Shown: positions 17,526 to 26,317 of the stretch, piece after piece
Layout: each line of letters begins with the position of its first letter
Numbering within the stretch: the first letter of the stretch is position 1
Assembly (NCBI RefSeq): GCF_041397485.1
Contig: NZ_JAWKWO010000001.1
Coordinates: 372,001 to 436,000, forward strand
DNA: 64,000 nt
Origin: Zhengella sp020637775
GTDB taxonomy: Bacteria; Pseudomonadota; Alphaproteobacteria; Rhizobiales; Rhizobiaceae
Direction of reading: 5' to 3'
The notes under the pieces: generated by a model
Databases searched by the model: none
The model's input: only the letters and a program-made list of their open reading frames with translations
Told to the model about the DNA's origin: nothing
Made by a program: the position numbers and the translations under genes

Positions 17526-18820
17526 TCGTACCTCAGGGCGTCAACCGGATCGATGCGCGCGGCGCGCCAGGCCGGAATGATGGTGGCGATGAAGGAAAGA
17601 ACCATGGCCATGACAAGCACCGCCAGCGTTTCGCCCACATCGATCTTGGCGGGAAGCTGGCTCAGGAAATAGAGATTGGGATCAAAAATCGTCGTGCCGG
17701 ACAGCCAGGAGAAGAACTGGCGGATCGATTCGATATTCCAGCAGACGAGCAGGCCGAGGAACAGCCCGCCGAGCGTGCCGGTGAGGCCGATGGCGGAGCC
17801 GGTCATCAGGAAAATGCGCAGGATCGAGCCCGATGTCGCGCCCATGGTGCGAAGGATGGCGATGTCGCGGCCCTTGTCCTTCACCAGCATGATGAGGCCG
17901 GAAATGATGTTGAGCGCCGCCACCAGCACGATCAGCGTCAGGATCATGAACATGACGTTGCGCTCCACCTGAAGGGCGGAAAAGAAGGCGCGATTGCGCT
18001 GGCGCCAATCCGACAGGAACACGGGCCGGGCGGCCGCGGTCTCGATGGCCGTGCGCAGGGTATCGACCGTATCCGGATCGTCCAGGAAGACCTCGATGGA
18101 CTGGACCTGGTTTTCCTGGTTGAAATAGAGCTGGGCCTCGGACAAGGGCATGTAAACGATGGAGGAATCGTATTCCGACATGCCGATTTCGAAGACCGCC
18201 ACCACCGGGTAGCCCTTTACCCGCGGCGTCGTGCCGATCGGCGTCACGTCACCATCGGGAGACACGAGGGTCAGGATGTCACCAAGGGCAAGACCCAGGT
18301 TTTCGGCCATGCGCGCGCCGATGGCCACGCCCTCGCTGGCCTCGAAACCGTCGAGCGAGCCCTGGCGGACATTGCCTGCCAGGGCCTGAATTCTCGGAAT
18401 GTCCTGGTCGCGCACGCCGCGCACCAGCGCCCCCGTGCCCGCGCCGACACGGCCGGAGGCAAGCGCCTGGCCCTCGACCAGCGGCAGGGCAGCGCGAATG
18501 CCGTCCAATGCCGCAATGCGGTTTGCCACGGCGTCATAATCGGTCAGCGGGCTGTCGACAGGCTGCACGATGACATGGCCGTTGACGCCAAGGATGCGGT
18601 CGAGCAACTCGACGCGGAACCCGTTCATCACCGCCATCACGATGATGAGCGTGGCCACGCCCAGCATGATGCCGATGAAGGAAATCAGCGCAATGACGGA
18701 GACAATCGTCTCCTTGCGCCGCGACCGCAGGTAGCGCAGCGCCACCATGCGTTCGAATGCGGAAAAGGGGCCGGCGCCGGCCGGCACCGAATGTCCGGAC
18801 GAGGCTGCCGTCTCGCTCAT
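17522..18820 (-). CDS. lolC: Lipoprotein-releasing ABC transporter permease (LolC/E family)
   Basis: Inner-membrane permease of the Lol system, 432 residues: one N-terminal transmembrane helix (about 40-65), a large periplasmic domain (about 70-280), then three C-terminal helices (FtsX/MacB-type). Only one permease gene is present, so the complex may be a homodimer (LolF-like), as in many alphaproteobacteria; C versus E naming is arbitrary here. It overlaps proS upstream and lolD downstream by 4 nt each. Confidence 0.93.
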   Translation of the reverse strand: MSETAASSGHSVPAGAGPFSAFERMVALRYLRSRRKETIVSVIALISFIGIMLGVATLIIVMAVMNGFRVELLDRILGVNGHVIVQPVDSPLTDYDAVANRIAALDGIRAALPLVEGQALASGRVGAGTGALVRGVRDQDIPRIQALAGNVRQGSLDGFEASEGVAIGARMAENLGLALGDILTLVSPDGDVTPIGTTPRVKGYPVVAVFEIGMSEYDSSIVYMPLSEAQLYFNQENQVQSIEVFLDDPDTVDTLRTAIETAAARPVFLSDWRQRNRAFFSALQVERNVMFMILTLIVLVAALNIISGLIMLVKDKGRDIAILRTMGATSGSILRIFLMTGSAIGLTGTLGGLFLGLLVCWNIESIRQFFSWLSGTTIFDPNLYFLSQLPAKIDVGETLAVLVMAMVLSFIATIIPAWRAARIDPVDALRYE

Positions 18821-20145
18821 GCGCGGCCGCCAAAGCGATTGATCGCGGCATCGATGGTCATGGTTTCGCGCTCGCCACTGCGCCGGTTCTTCACCTCCAC
18901 CTCGCCGGCTGCCACGCCACGCGGACCGGCTATGATCTGGTACGGGATGCCGATGAGATCATGGGTGGCGAATTTCTGGCCGGCGCTCTTGTCGGTGTCG
19001 TCATAAAGCACATCGCACCCGGCGGCGGCCAATGTGCCGTACAGCCTCTCGCTGGCAGCGTCGCAGGCCTCGTTGCCGGGCTTCATGTTGATGATCGACA
19101 TTTCGAAAGGCGCCACCGCATCGGGCCAGATGATGCCGTTCTCATCGTGGCTCGCCTCGATGATGGCAGCAACCACCCGTGTGGGGCCGATACCGTAGGA
19201 TCCCATCGAAACAGGATGCTCTTTGCCGTCGGGACCGGTGACGCTGGCGCCCATGGGCGCGGAATACTTGGTGCCGAAATGGAAGATGTGGCCGACCTCG
19301 ATACCGCGGGCATTCATGCGCTTGCCTTCCGGCAGCGCGTCCCAGGCCGCTTCGTCATGCATCTCGTCGGTCGCGGCATAGGGCGTGGTCCATTGTTCCA
19401 CGACCGCTGCGATTTCGGAATCATTGGTGAAATCGATGTCGGCGTCCGGCGCCGACATGGTCATGAAGTCGGAATGGCAGAAAACCTCGGATTCACCGGT
19501 CTCGGCAAGGATGATGAACTCATGGCTGAGATCGCCGCCGATGGGCCCGGTATCGGCCCGCATGGGAATGGCCTTCATGCCCATGCGCTCGAAGGTGCGC
19601 AGATAGGCGACGAACATGCGATTGTAGGCTGCGCGCGCGCCCTCGTAGTCCAGATCGAAGGAATAGGCGTCCTTCATCAGGAATTCACGGCCGCGCATGA
19701 CGCCAAAGCGCGGGCGCACCTCGTCCCGGAACTTCCACTGGATGTGATAGAGATTGAGCGGCAGGTCCTTGTAGGAGCGGACGTAGGAGCGGAAGATGTC
19801 CGTCACCATCTCCTCGTTGGTCGGACCGTAGAGCATGTCGCGCTCGTGACGGTCCTTGATGCGCAGCATCTCCTTGCCATAGTCGTCGTAACGGCCGCTT
19901 TCGCGCCAAAGGTCTGCCGACTGGATGGTCGGCATCAGAATTTCGATGGCCCCTGCCCGGTTCTGCTCCTCGCGGATGATCGTATTGACCTTGCCAAGGA
20001 CCTTCAGCCCGAGGGGCAGAAGCGAGAAGATGCCGGCCGATTGCTGGCGGATCATGCCGGCGCGCAACATGAGGCGGTGCGAGACAATCTCCGCCTCGCG
20101 GGGATTTTCCTTGAGGATGGGAAGGAAGTAGCGGGAAAGACGCAT
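18817..20145 (-). CDS. proS: Prolyl-tRNA synthetase (short alphaproteobacterial type)
   Basis: Class II synthetase charging tRNA-Pro. 442 residues, starting MRLSRYFLPILKENPREAEI. It has class II motifs with the TNEEM sequence (GPTNEEMVTDIF) and a C-terminal anticodon-binding domain. It lacks the roughly 180-residue editing (INS) insertion of the E. coli enzyme, as is normal for alphaproteobacteria. The start at 20145 was chosen over the in-frame codon at 20190 because it gives the family N-terminus. It is coupled to lolC through a 4-nt overlap. Confidence 0.96.
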   Translation of the reverse strand: MRLSRYFLPILKENPREAEIVSHRLMLRAGMIRQQSAGIFSLLPLGLKVLGKVNTIIREEQNRAGAIEILMPTIQSADLWRESGRYDDYGKEMLRIKDRHERDMLYGPTNEEMVTDIFRSYVRSYKDLPLNLYHIQWKFRDEVRPRFGVMRGREFLMKDAYSFDLDYEGARAAYNRMFVAYLRTFERMGMKAIPMRADTGPIGGDLSHEFIILAETGESEVFCHSDFMTMSAPDADIDFTNDSEIAAVVEQWTTPYAATDEMHDEAAWDALPEGKRMNARGIEVGHIFHFGTKYSAPMGASVTGPDGKEHPVSMGSYGIGPTRVVAAIIEASHDENGIIWPDAVAPFEMSIINMKPGNEACDAASERLYGTLAAAGCDVLYDDTDKSAGQKFATHDLIGIPYQIIAGPRGVAAGEVEVKNRRSGERETMTIDAAINRFGGRA

Positions 20146-20329
20146 GGAATGGTCCTGGATATGGGCGATCGGAGGGGCAGGAATCGGCACCCGCCGAAGC
20201 CTGCGGAATCTTTCACGCGCTTCATAGCCATTTCATGGCAGAATGGAAACCCGGACCCGAATCCGCCGCCGGCCGCTCGCCCGTGTTGCAGCGCAGCGAC
20301 CATTTGATTGAAATTGAAGCAGAAAAGGG

Positions 20330-20358
20330 GTGACAAACCGTCACGCTTCTGTCTATTG
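20330..20358 (+). promoter_or_regulatory. Candidate promoter of a small RNA
   Basis: GTGACA at 20330-20335 and CTATTG at 20353-20358 with 17-nt spacing resemble the rhizobial CTTGAC-N17-CTATAT consensus. The start point would be near 20365, and the first terminator downstream ends at 20514 with no convincing gene between. Confidence 0.5.
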
Positions 20359-20364
20359 TCCCAC

Positions 20365-20514
20365 CACAACAAGGGACGGCGGTTTCAAGCGGTCCTTCAT
20401 CACGCGGTCAAAGTCTTGGGAGGATGCGATCCTGGCGCGTTCAATCGCTGCCGCCAACTCGGAAACGGATCAACGCGTAACTGAATGGCAAGGCTTGAGG
20501 CCTTGCTTTTTTTT
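20365..20514 (+). ncRNA. Candidate intergenic small RNA, about 150 nt
   Basis: An orphan promoter followed about 150 nt later by a strong intrinsic terminator, between the 5' ends/3' ends of reverse-strand genes (proS to the left, tadG-like to the right), so the terminator serves neither neighbour. The short frame across it (from a GTG at 20330) has no recognisable product and runs through the terminator. The segment contains a GGGAGGA-like stretch (about 20418-20424) that might interact with other RNAs. No known family was recognised. Confidence 0.45.
20488..20514 (+). terminator. Rho-independent terminator, forward strand
   Basis: A perfect 7-bp stem (GCAAGGC 20488-20494 / GCCTTGC 20500-20506) with loop TTGAG, followed by eight T. 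No forward gene lies upstream, so it most likely ends the candidate small RNA. Confidence 0.85.
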
Positions 20515-20626
20515 GCCTGCCACCCGCCGGTCATACCATGGACCCCGGTCAATCCGAGGACTGGTCGCGGGCTGACGGCAGGCATGCCCGGCCGGTCCCT
20601 GCCGGCGCGGGCTGATGTCACCTGGC

Positions 20627-22324
20627 TCAACTGTCATAGGGCACGAGCCGCAGCCGGGAGATATCCCGGCCGATCATGCGGAATGTCTCGATCAGCTTGT
20701 CGCGGTCGCCTGCGACAATGAACTTGTCGTCACCGCTTGCGCAGTGTTTCCCGATCTTCTCGGCTTCCGCGTCATACTTGTCGAGGTAGTAGACGAAATA
20801 GACGGTGATGTTGGCGGGATCGGCCTTGATCGCGTCGCACATCTTGTAGGTCATGCTGTGCAGGGCCTCGTCGCGGGTGATGTCGCCGTCGTCATCAAAA
20901 CCGGCCGCCGCATCCCAGCGATCGTCGCCGGGATAGCCGAAGGGCGAGTAGCTGTTGAACCGGAGCGGGTGCGTCGAGTTCTTCCCGTCAGACAGGAAGA
21001 TGATGTATTTGTCCGCCTCGCCAGCGGGCGCGGCCTCCGGCAGCGGCTCGGCCTTGTCGAGCGCGTTCCATGCCCAATAGAAACCGATCGGCATGATCGT
21101 TCCACCCCAGCTTCCGATGGTCGAAAGGGCATCGACGCCGGCAAGAAAGCCCTGCACATCGGTCGACAGCGGAAAAACCGGGTTGTTGCCGGTGCAGAAC
21201 CCGTTGGGATTGGCATCCACATAGGCATAGGAGTCCGAGCGCGCGTAGCGCCCGACCTGCAGGGGCCCTGCCCTGTCATCATATTTGCAGACATTGAGTT
21301 CGCGGCGTTCCCAGGCATCCTTGCCTTCAGGGGCGCGGGGTGAATTGCAGGCCGGCCCCTGATCGGGCAGGTAGCTGTTGGGCGACTTGTTGTTGTTGTA
21401 TTCGTCACGATTGTCGGGCTGATCGGGCGCAAGGAACGGCGTGAAAAGCGAGTTCGGATCGTAGCGGACAGGCGCCGCAACTGAAAATGTATACTTTCCC
21501 GGCCGCATTTCGAGGCAGCCGTTCCAACCATATTTGTTGCCACCGTGCTGGCGCAGTTTGCGGAATATCCGCCAGCGATCAATGCTCTGGTCCGTATGCG
21601 TGCCGTCGCTCAGGTAAGCGGTATATTTCGGAAGATAGATGCGATGGATGGAGGACTGCCCGAAATTGTCGATCCATGAAAACGCCCGGCGTGGATCGTA
21701 TTCAATCCACTGCGCTTTATCGTCCTGCAGAACCTTGACCTGGTTGTCGAAAGGTACAAGCGCCAGTTTCACCGATGTATTCAATGCCGTGTTGGTTCCC
21801 GTCATCACGGCATCGGTGAACGCATGAACCGCCTCCTTTGCGCCTTCGAGCCGGGTCTTTCCGGACAGGATCTTGTCCATCGAGTTCGTGGTGTCGACCG
21901 TGACCGCGATTTCGATGTTCTTGCGGCGGAAGCGGGAGTCGGCGGTTGCCCGTAGTGCAATCCGGTCCTTCCCGATAATGCCGGCGAAAGCGGTCTCGTA
22001 TTGGACGGAGGCGTCGATTCGAACGATGATTCCCCCCGTATCGACAGAAAATTCCGCATAATCGATTGGGAATGGAATGGTGCGGTCAAGCATGGCCTTG
22101 CCATCGCTGACCAGCTCGGTTGTGGTCATGGCCGGATTGAGGGCGCTGCGCTTTGCCAATTGCAAGGCCACATTGTCGACCGCCGTCTGAAGTTCCACCT
22201 TGTGGTTGTGCGCAGAACCGATGTCTATGGCAATGCCTGTCATCATGAGCAGCGGCAGCGCCGACAACGCCATCACCACCTGCAACGATCCACGCCTGTC
22301 TGACCACAGGTTTTTCGAAACCAT
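20627..22324 (-). CDS. TadG-like pilus assembly protein with vWA domain
   Basis: 565-residue protein with an N-terminal TadE/TadG segment: short basic start, then a transmembrane helix near residues 15-38 (MALSALPLLMMTGIAIDIGS). A von Willebrand A domain begins near residue 147; its MIDAS-like motif reads DTTNSM, with Thr in place of the usual middle Ser. TadG proteins are anchored in the inner membrane and help assemble Flp/Tad pili. The start at 22324 follows GGGGGC and gives a normal TadG N-terminus. It is divergent from two tadE-like genes; no Flp pilin, CpaF or other Tad core gene is in the window. Confidence 0.85.
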   Translation of the reverse strand: MVSKNLWSDRRGSLQVVMALSALPLLMMTGIAIDIGSAHNHKVELQTAVDNVALQLAKRSALNPAMTTTELVSDGKAMLDRTIPFPIDYAEFSVDTGGIIVRIDASVQYETAFAGIIGKDRIALRATADSRFRRKNIEIAVTVDTTNSMDKILSGKTRLEGAKEAVHAFTDAVMTGTNTALNTSVKLALVPFDNQVKVLQDDKAQWIEYDPRRAFSWIDNFGQSSIHRIYLPKYTAYLSDGTHTDQSIDRWRIFRKLRQHGGNKYGWNGCLEMRPGKYTFSVAAPVRYDPNSLFTPFLAPDQPDNRDEYNNNKSPNSYLPDQGPACNSPRAPEGKDAWERRELNVCKYDDRAGPLQVGRYARSDSYAYVDANPNGFCTGNNPVFPLSTDVQGFLAGVDALSTIGSWGGTIMPIGFYWAWNALDKAEPLPEAAPAGEADKYIIFLSDGKNSTHPLRFNSYSPFGYPGDDRWDAAAGFDDDGDITRDEALHSMTYKMCDAIKADPANITVYFVYYLDKYDAEAEKIGKHCASGDDKFIVAGDRDKLIETFRMIGRDISRLRLVPYDS

Positions 22325-22509
22325 TTCACAGCCCCCGCCAATACCAATGCACACGCGGCAAACCTAGCGGTCCAGGACTTAATATTTACTTCTCGTGATT
22401 TGCCTTCTTTTTATTAATCGATTCTTGTATTACTTATATCTACTTTATATTAGGCATCCATGAACTTCCCGTTGCTAGGTTTCCTGCCGGCAGGAATTGG
22501 CAGGGAACG
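22325..22509. promoter_or_regulatory. AT-rich divergent promoter region of the tad genes
   Basis: 185 bp between the divergent TadG-like and TadE-like genes. The middle (about 22380-22455) is strongly AT-rich in an otherwise GC-rich window. A candidate forward promoter is TTGTAT (22425-22430), 17 nt, TATTAG (22448-22453). A perfect 16-bp palindrome TTCCTGCCGGCAGGAA lies at 22481-22496, just before the TadE-like start. Confidence 0.45.
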
Positions 22510-23025
22510 ATGAAACACAGGACTAACGGGAAAAGGCGACTGCCCGGCAGAGGGACGGCCGGGCGCTTCATGGCCAGCCGGAGCGGCGCGGTTGCAGTGG
22601 AATGGGCCATGGTGGGCCCGATCGTCATCTTCATGTTGCTTTTCAGCTTCGAAAGCATGACCTACATGCTGATGTCGAGCGATCTGGATCGTGCCTTGCG
22701 CGAGGTTGCCTTCGAAATCCGCACCGGGCAGGCCGAGGGCATAGCCACGAAACAGAAGTGGACACCTGAAGAATATGTCAAGCGCCAGGTTTGCGCGAAA
22801 TATTCGTTCAGCGACTGCCTCGACCGCCTTTCCGTCAATGTCCGTTCCTTTCAGATCGACGGGCAGGCAGCGGTTCAATCCCTGCCCTCGGATATCTACA
22901 GATCAATGGTGTTGCAGTTGATCTCGGTTGAAATGCCGTTTTCGCTGCAAACGATGTCCAGGCTCTACTCCGACAAGCCATGGATGCTGCGGGCTGCGCA
23001 GGGCTACATGACGGAGCCTTTCTGA
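22510..23025 (+). CDS. TadE-like pilus assembly protein 1
   Basis: 171-residue pseudopilin-like protein. A basic N-terminus is followed by the TadE-type motif SGAVAVEWAMVGPIVIFMLL (about 25-44), with the conserved Glu at the start of the hydrophobic helix, then a periplasmic domain with two Cys (about 98 and 105). TadE/TadF minor pseudopilins are required for Flp pilus formation. Its stop overlaps the next start (TGATG), indicating coupling. The pair of TadE-like genes plus a TadG-like gene is a common rhizobial module. Confidence 0.85.
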   Translation: MKHRTNGKRRLPGRGTAGRFMASRSGAVAVEWAMVGPIVIFMLLFSFESMTYMLMSSDLDRALREVAFEIRTGQAEGIATKQKWTPEEYVKRQVCAKYSFSDCLDRLSVNVRSFQIDGQAAVQSLPSDIYRSMVLQLISVEMPFSLQTMSRLYSDKPWMLRAAQGYMTEPF

Positions 23026-23726
23026 TGATGATCTCCCTTTTGCATCGCATGAACCGGTTTGTCCGGTCGAACGACGGCGTGGTGGCCGTCGAGGGGGCGA
23101 TCCTCATTCCGGTCTTTGCTCTCCTGATGCTCGTCACCTATGACTTCGTCTCGGTCTACAAGCAGATCCAGCGGGCGCGCGAAGCATATTATGCCATCGG
23201 CGACATGATCTCGGCGTCCTCCGACGGCACGATCACCTGCGAAACCCTGGACAGGATCAGCGAGATTGCCTGGACCAGCTACAAGACCGGCAATTGGGCA
23301 ATCACCGATACGGCGGACCAAACGCTGCCACGCGGCGGCAGCGAAAACTTCCGTTTCCAGATTCGTGGCCTGCGGGTTCTCGACCTCTCGGATCCGGAAG
23401 CCAATCCCAACTTTCTGAAAGCCCGAGTCGAATGGGCCTATCACCGAACCGGCAGCAATATCTGGAACGAAAGGCGGCGAGCACCGGGAACATTGTTCGG
23501 CATGCCGCCGGAACTGCGCTCCCCCGGCGAGTTCTACATCCTGTTGGAAGGGCGGATCTTCGCCTATTCCCTGTTCGGCCGGCTTGGCATCTCGGACTAT
23601 CTGCCGAAGCTGATCTACAAGGAGGCGAAATCCCATTTCGCTCCGCGCCATGTTCCCGATATCGCCCTGACTGGCCCCAAGATCGAGAACTGGTGCGAGG
23701 ACATCGCTTCATGGAGCAGCCGTTGA
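23025..23726 (+). CDS. TadE-like pilus assembly protein 2
   Basis: 233-residue protein with N-terminal NDGVVAVEGAILIPVFALLM (about 16-35), the TadE/TadF pattern of a conserved Glu entering a hydrophobic helix, followed by a long periplasmic domain. The start at 23025 overlaps the stop of the preceding gene, which fits translational coupling better than the upstream in-frame Met at 22980. It ends 20 bp from the convergent DUF1467 gene. It probably works with the preceding protein and the divergent TadG-like protein. Confidence 0.82.
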   Translation: MMISLLHRMNRFVRSNDGVVAVEGAILIPVFALLMLVTYDFVSVYKQIQRAREAYYAIGDMISASSDGTITCETLDRISEIAWTSYKTGNWAITDTADQTLPRGGSENFRFQIRGLRVLDLSDPEANPNFLKARVEWAYHRTGSNIWNERRRAPGTLFGMPPELRSPGEFYILLEGRIFAYSLFGRLGISDYLPKLIYKEAKSHFAPRHVPDIALTGPKIENWCEDIASWSSR

Positions 23727-23746
23727 CGCCGGGGCGCGCGGCTCCG

Positions 23747-24034
23747 TCATCCGTCCCCGTACACGTAGTTCGGTACGATGCGCGGGATGTCGTCGATCGA
23801 GTAGCCGAGCCCCTGCGTGATGCCGAGATAGGCGGCGAAGATGAGTCCGGAGACGATTGTCGTGCGCAGCGCGGCGCGGCGCATGTGATGCCCTTTCGGC
23901 GCGCTGGCCACGGTGCCCAGCGTCACCGCGCCATCCTCCTCCTGCGTGCGCAGGCTGAAGGGAATGACCGCGAACAGGCACAGCCACCAGAGTACGAAAT
24001 AAAGCGCAGCATAGGATAACACTGTCGTCAGCAT
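23747..24034 (-). CDS. DUF1467 membrane protein
   Basis: 95-residue protein of the DUF1467 family with two transmembrane helices (about 5-28 and 58-80) separated by a loop containing PFSLRTQEE and GHHMRRA. The start at 24034 was chosen because it opens the first helix; upstream in-frame residues have no family similarity. It lies 97 nt downstream of mce in the same direction. In rhizobia this family sits between mce and proS; here the tad genes intervene. Function is unknown. Confidence 0.85.
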   Translation of the reverse strand: MLTTVLSYAALYFVLWWLCLFAVIPFSLRTQEEDGAVTLGTVASAPKGHHMRRAALRTTIVSGLIFAAYLGITQGLGYSIDDIPRIVPNYVYGDG

Positions 24035-24131
24035 GGTTTGCTCCGTCTCCCGCGCCGGGTTGACCGTTCCACGGGCATTCATATGGGGTCGATGGCGGCA
24101 AATGGCAAAGCCCTTGGCGCCGCGCGCCGTC

Positions 24132-24536
24132 TCAGACCTGCTCCAGTTCCACGAGCGTGCCGTGGAAATCCTTGGGATGCAGGAAAAGAACCGGCTTGCC
24201 ATGGGCTCCGGTCTTCGGTTCGCCATCGCCCAGAACGCGGGCGCCCTGCCCCTTCAGGTGATCACGGGCGGACAGAATGTCGTCAACCTCGTAGCAGACA
24301 TGGTGCATCCCGCCGGCAGGGTTCTTCGCCAGGAAAGCGGCGATCGGGGAAGCCTCTCCCAGGGGTTCCAGCAGTTCCACCTTGGTGTTGCCGAGATCCA
24401 CGAACACGACGGTCACGCCGTGTTCGGGAAGGGCTTGCGGCGCGCTCACCTTGCCGCCCAGCGTATCGCGATAGGTGGCGGTGGCGGCGTCAAGATCAGG
24501 CACTGCGATGGCCACGTGGTTCAGGCGTCCGAGCAT
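24132..24536 (-). CDS. mce: Methylmalonyl-CoA epimerase
   Basis: Interconverts (R)- and (S)-methylmalonyl-CoA, feeding propionyl-CoA carbon into succinyl-CoA. 134 residues of the glyoxalase/VOC fold. Metal-ligand positions are visible in LNHVAIAVPD (His7), GGMHHVCYEVDD (His near 77) and GTLVELEQV (Glu near 131). Length fits the family. It follows the RNase J gene by about 95 nt within the nuoN-birA-rnj-mce run. Confidence 0.94.
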   Translation of the reverse strand: MLGRLNHVAIAVPDLDAATATYRDTLGGKVSAPQALPEHGVTVVFVDLGNTKVELLEPLGEASPIAAFLAKNPAGGMHHVCYEVDDILSARDHLKGQGARVLGDGEPKTGAHGKPVLFLHPKDFHGTLVELEQV

Positions 24537-24631
24537 GCGGCTTCTCCGTCAGACAAGTTGGAACGATCCCGGCTTAAGCCGCTCCGGCCGCCCTGTAAAT
24601 CGGCCGGAGGAACGAGATCCGCGTTTCCTTG

Positions 24632-26305
24632 CTAGACTCTCGTCACGAACACGGTGACAATCGGCTTCTTTCCCCAGACCGAATTCGCCTCGGCACGGAT
24701 GGCGCGCCGGGCGCTTTCGGCCACGAGGTCGAGATCCTTGCGCTTGCCGCGCGGAATGCTCTCGATCGCGCCCGTCGCGGCTTCCAGAAGGACGTCCTCA
24801 AGATATTCCCCGCGCCCGTCCATTTCCGGCAGGCCAACGGCCTCGATGTCCGGATCGGCGACCAGATCGTACTTGTTGTCCAGGATGGCGTTCAGGCAGA
24901 CATGACCCGCATAGGAGAGCTTGCGGCGGTCGCGCACGCCGACCGCTTCGTCGTCGCCGTAAAGATTGCCATCCTTGAAGGTGCGCCCGTGATGGACCTC
25001 GCCGACAATTTCGGCATTGCCAGGCCAGAGGCGGAGCATGTCGCCATTGCGCACCGACGCCACTTCCGGCACGCCGATTGTCGCGGCCAGTGACGCATGG
25101 GCGACGAGATGCTGGGCCTCGCCATGGACCGGGACGGCGATACGGGGACGCACGAGACCATACATCTTGCGCAATTCGCCACGGCGCGGATGGCCGGAGA
25201 CGTGCACGAGCGCGTCGTCATCCTCGATGATCTTCACGCCCATCTCGACAAGCCGGTTCTTGACCTCAAGAATCGCCTTCTCATTGCCCGGGATGGTGCG
25301 AGAGGAGTAGATGACCGTGTCGCCGGCGGTCAGATGGACATTGCGCATTTCCTCCCGTGCCAGCTTGGAAAGCGCGGCGCGCGGCTCTCCCTGGCTACCG
25401 GTGCAAAGCACCACGACGTTGTCACGCGGGATGTGCTGGAAATCCTCTTCGGCGAGGAAGTCCGGCAATCCGTCGAGATAGCCGAGGTCGGTGGCCACAT
25501 CGATCACCCGCTTCATCGAACGCCCCATGACGAGCACCTGCCGGCCGGCATCACGGGCGGCCTCGGCTATGGAGCGGATGCGCCCGACATTGGACGAGAA
25601 GGTGGTGATGACCACGCGCCCGGCCGCCTTCTCGATCAGCTTCTCAAGGCTTTCGCAGACCTGGCGCTCGGTCGGGCTTTCGCCTTCACGCATGGCATTG
25701 GTCGAGTCGCAGATCATGGCAAGGACGCCCGCATCGCCAAGCGCTTTCAGCCGGTCTTCGTCCGTCAGGGGGCCGATGGCCGGCTCCGCGTCGAATTTCC
25801 AGTCGCCGGTATGGATGAGCGTGCCGGCCTCGGTGGTGATCGCAAGCGAATAGGGTTCGGGAATGGAATGCGTCACCGGGACCGGTTCGATGCGGAAGGG
25901 ACCGAGATCGAAGGGCTGGCCGGCGCGGAAGATGTTCACGGGCACGTCGACACGCTGATATTCGCTCTGGCGCTTGGCCTCCAGAAGCCCCGCGGTGAAG
26001 GGCGACATCCAGACCGGACAGCCAAGCTTCGGCCAGATGTCGAGGATCGCGCCATAGTGATCCTCGTGGGCATGGGTGATCACCATGCCACGCAGGTTCT
26101 TCACTTCGTTTTCTATGAAGCGGGTATCGGGAAGGACAAGATCGACCCCCGGCAGGTCGGGTCCGGGAAAGGTCACGCCGCAATCGACGATGATCCATTC
26201 CCGTCTTGATGCGGGCCCGAAGCCGTAAAGCGCGAAATTCATGCCGATTTCGCCGACGCCGCCCAAAGGTGCGAAGACGAGTTCATTGTCCTTGGTCTTG
26301 GCCAT
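24632..26305 (-). CDS. rnj: Ribonuclease J
   Basis: Metallo-beta-lactamase-fold RNase with 5'-3' exo- and endonuclease activity, used in rRNA maturation and mRNA decay in alphaproteobacteria. 557 residues. The zinc-binding motif HAHEDH is at 78-83, further metal ligands lie in HTGDWKFD (about 160-170), and the beta-CASP domain and a C-terminal domain follow. The start at ATG 26305 (MAKTKDNELVF) is preferred over the TTG two codons upstream. It begins 12 nt after the birA stop. Confidence 0.94.
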   Translation of the reverse strand: MAKTKDNELVFAPLGGVGEIGMNFALYGFGPASRREWIIVDCGVTFPGPDLPGVDLVLPDTRFIENEVKNLRGMVITHAHEDHYGAILDIWPKLGCPVWMSPFTAGLLEAKRQSEYQRVDVPVNIFRAGQPFDLGPFRIEPVPVTHSIPEPYSLAITTEAGTLIHTGDWKFDAEPAIGPLTDEDRLKALGDAGVLAMICDSTNAMREGESPTERQVCESLEKLIEKAAGRVVITTFSSNVGRIRSIAEAARDAGRQVLVMGRSMKRVIDVATDLGYLDGLPDFLAEEDFQHIPRDNVVVLCTGSQGEPRAALSKLAREEMRNVHLTAGDTVIYSSRTIPGNEKAILEVKNRLVEMGVKIIEDDDALVHVSGHPRRGELRKMYGLVRPRIAVPVHGEAQHLVAHASLAATIGVPEVASVRNGDMLRLWPGNAEIVGEVHHGRTFKDGNLYGDDEAVGVRDRRKLSYAGHVCLNAILDNKYDLVADPDIEAVGLPEMDGRGEYLEDVLLEAATGAIESIPRGKRKDLDLVAESARRAIRAEANSVWGKKPIVTVFVTRV

Positions 26306-26317
26306 GCCCAACTTTCA

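Noticed and set aside
20330..20575. An 81-codon forward frame in the proS/tadG gap
   Set aside because: It starts with GTG inside the predicted promoter, runs through a strong terminator and has no recognisable product; a small RNA explains the region better.
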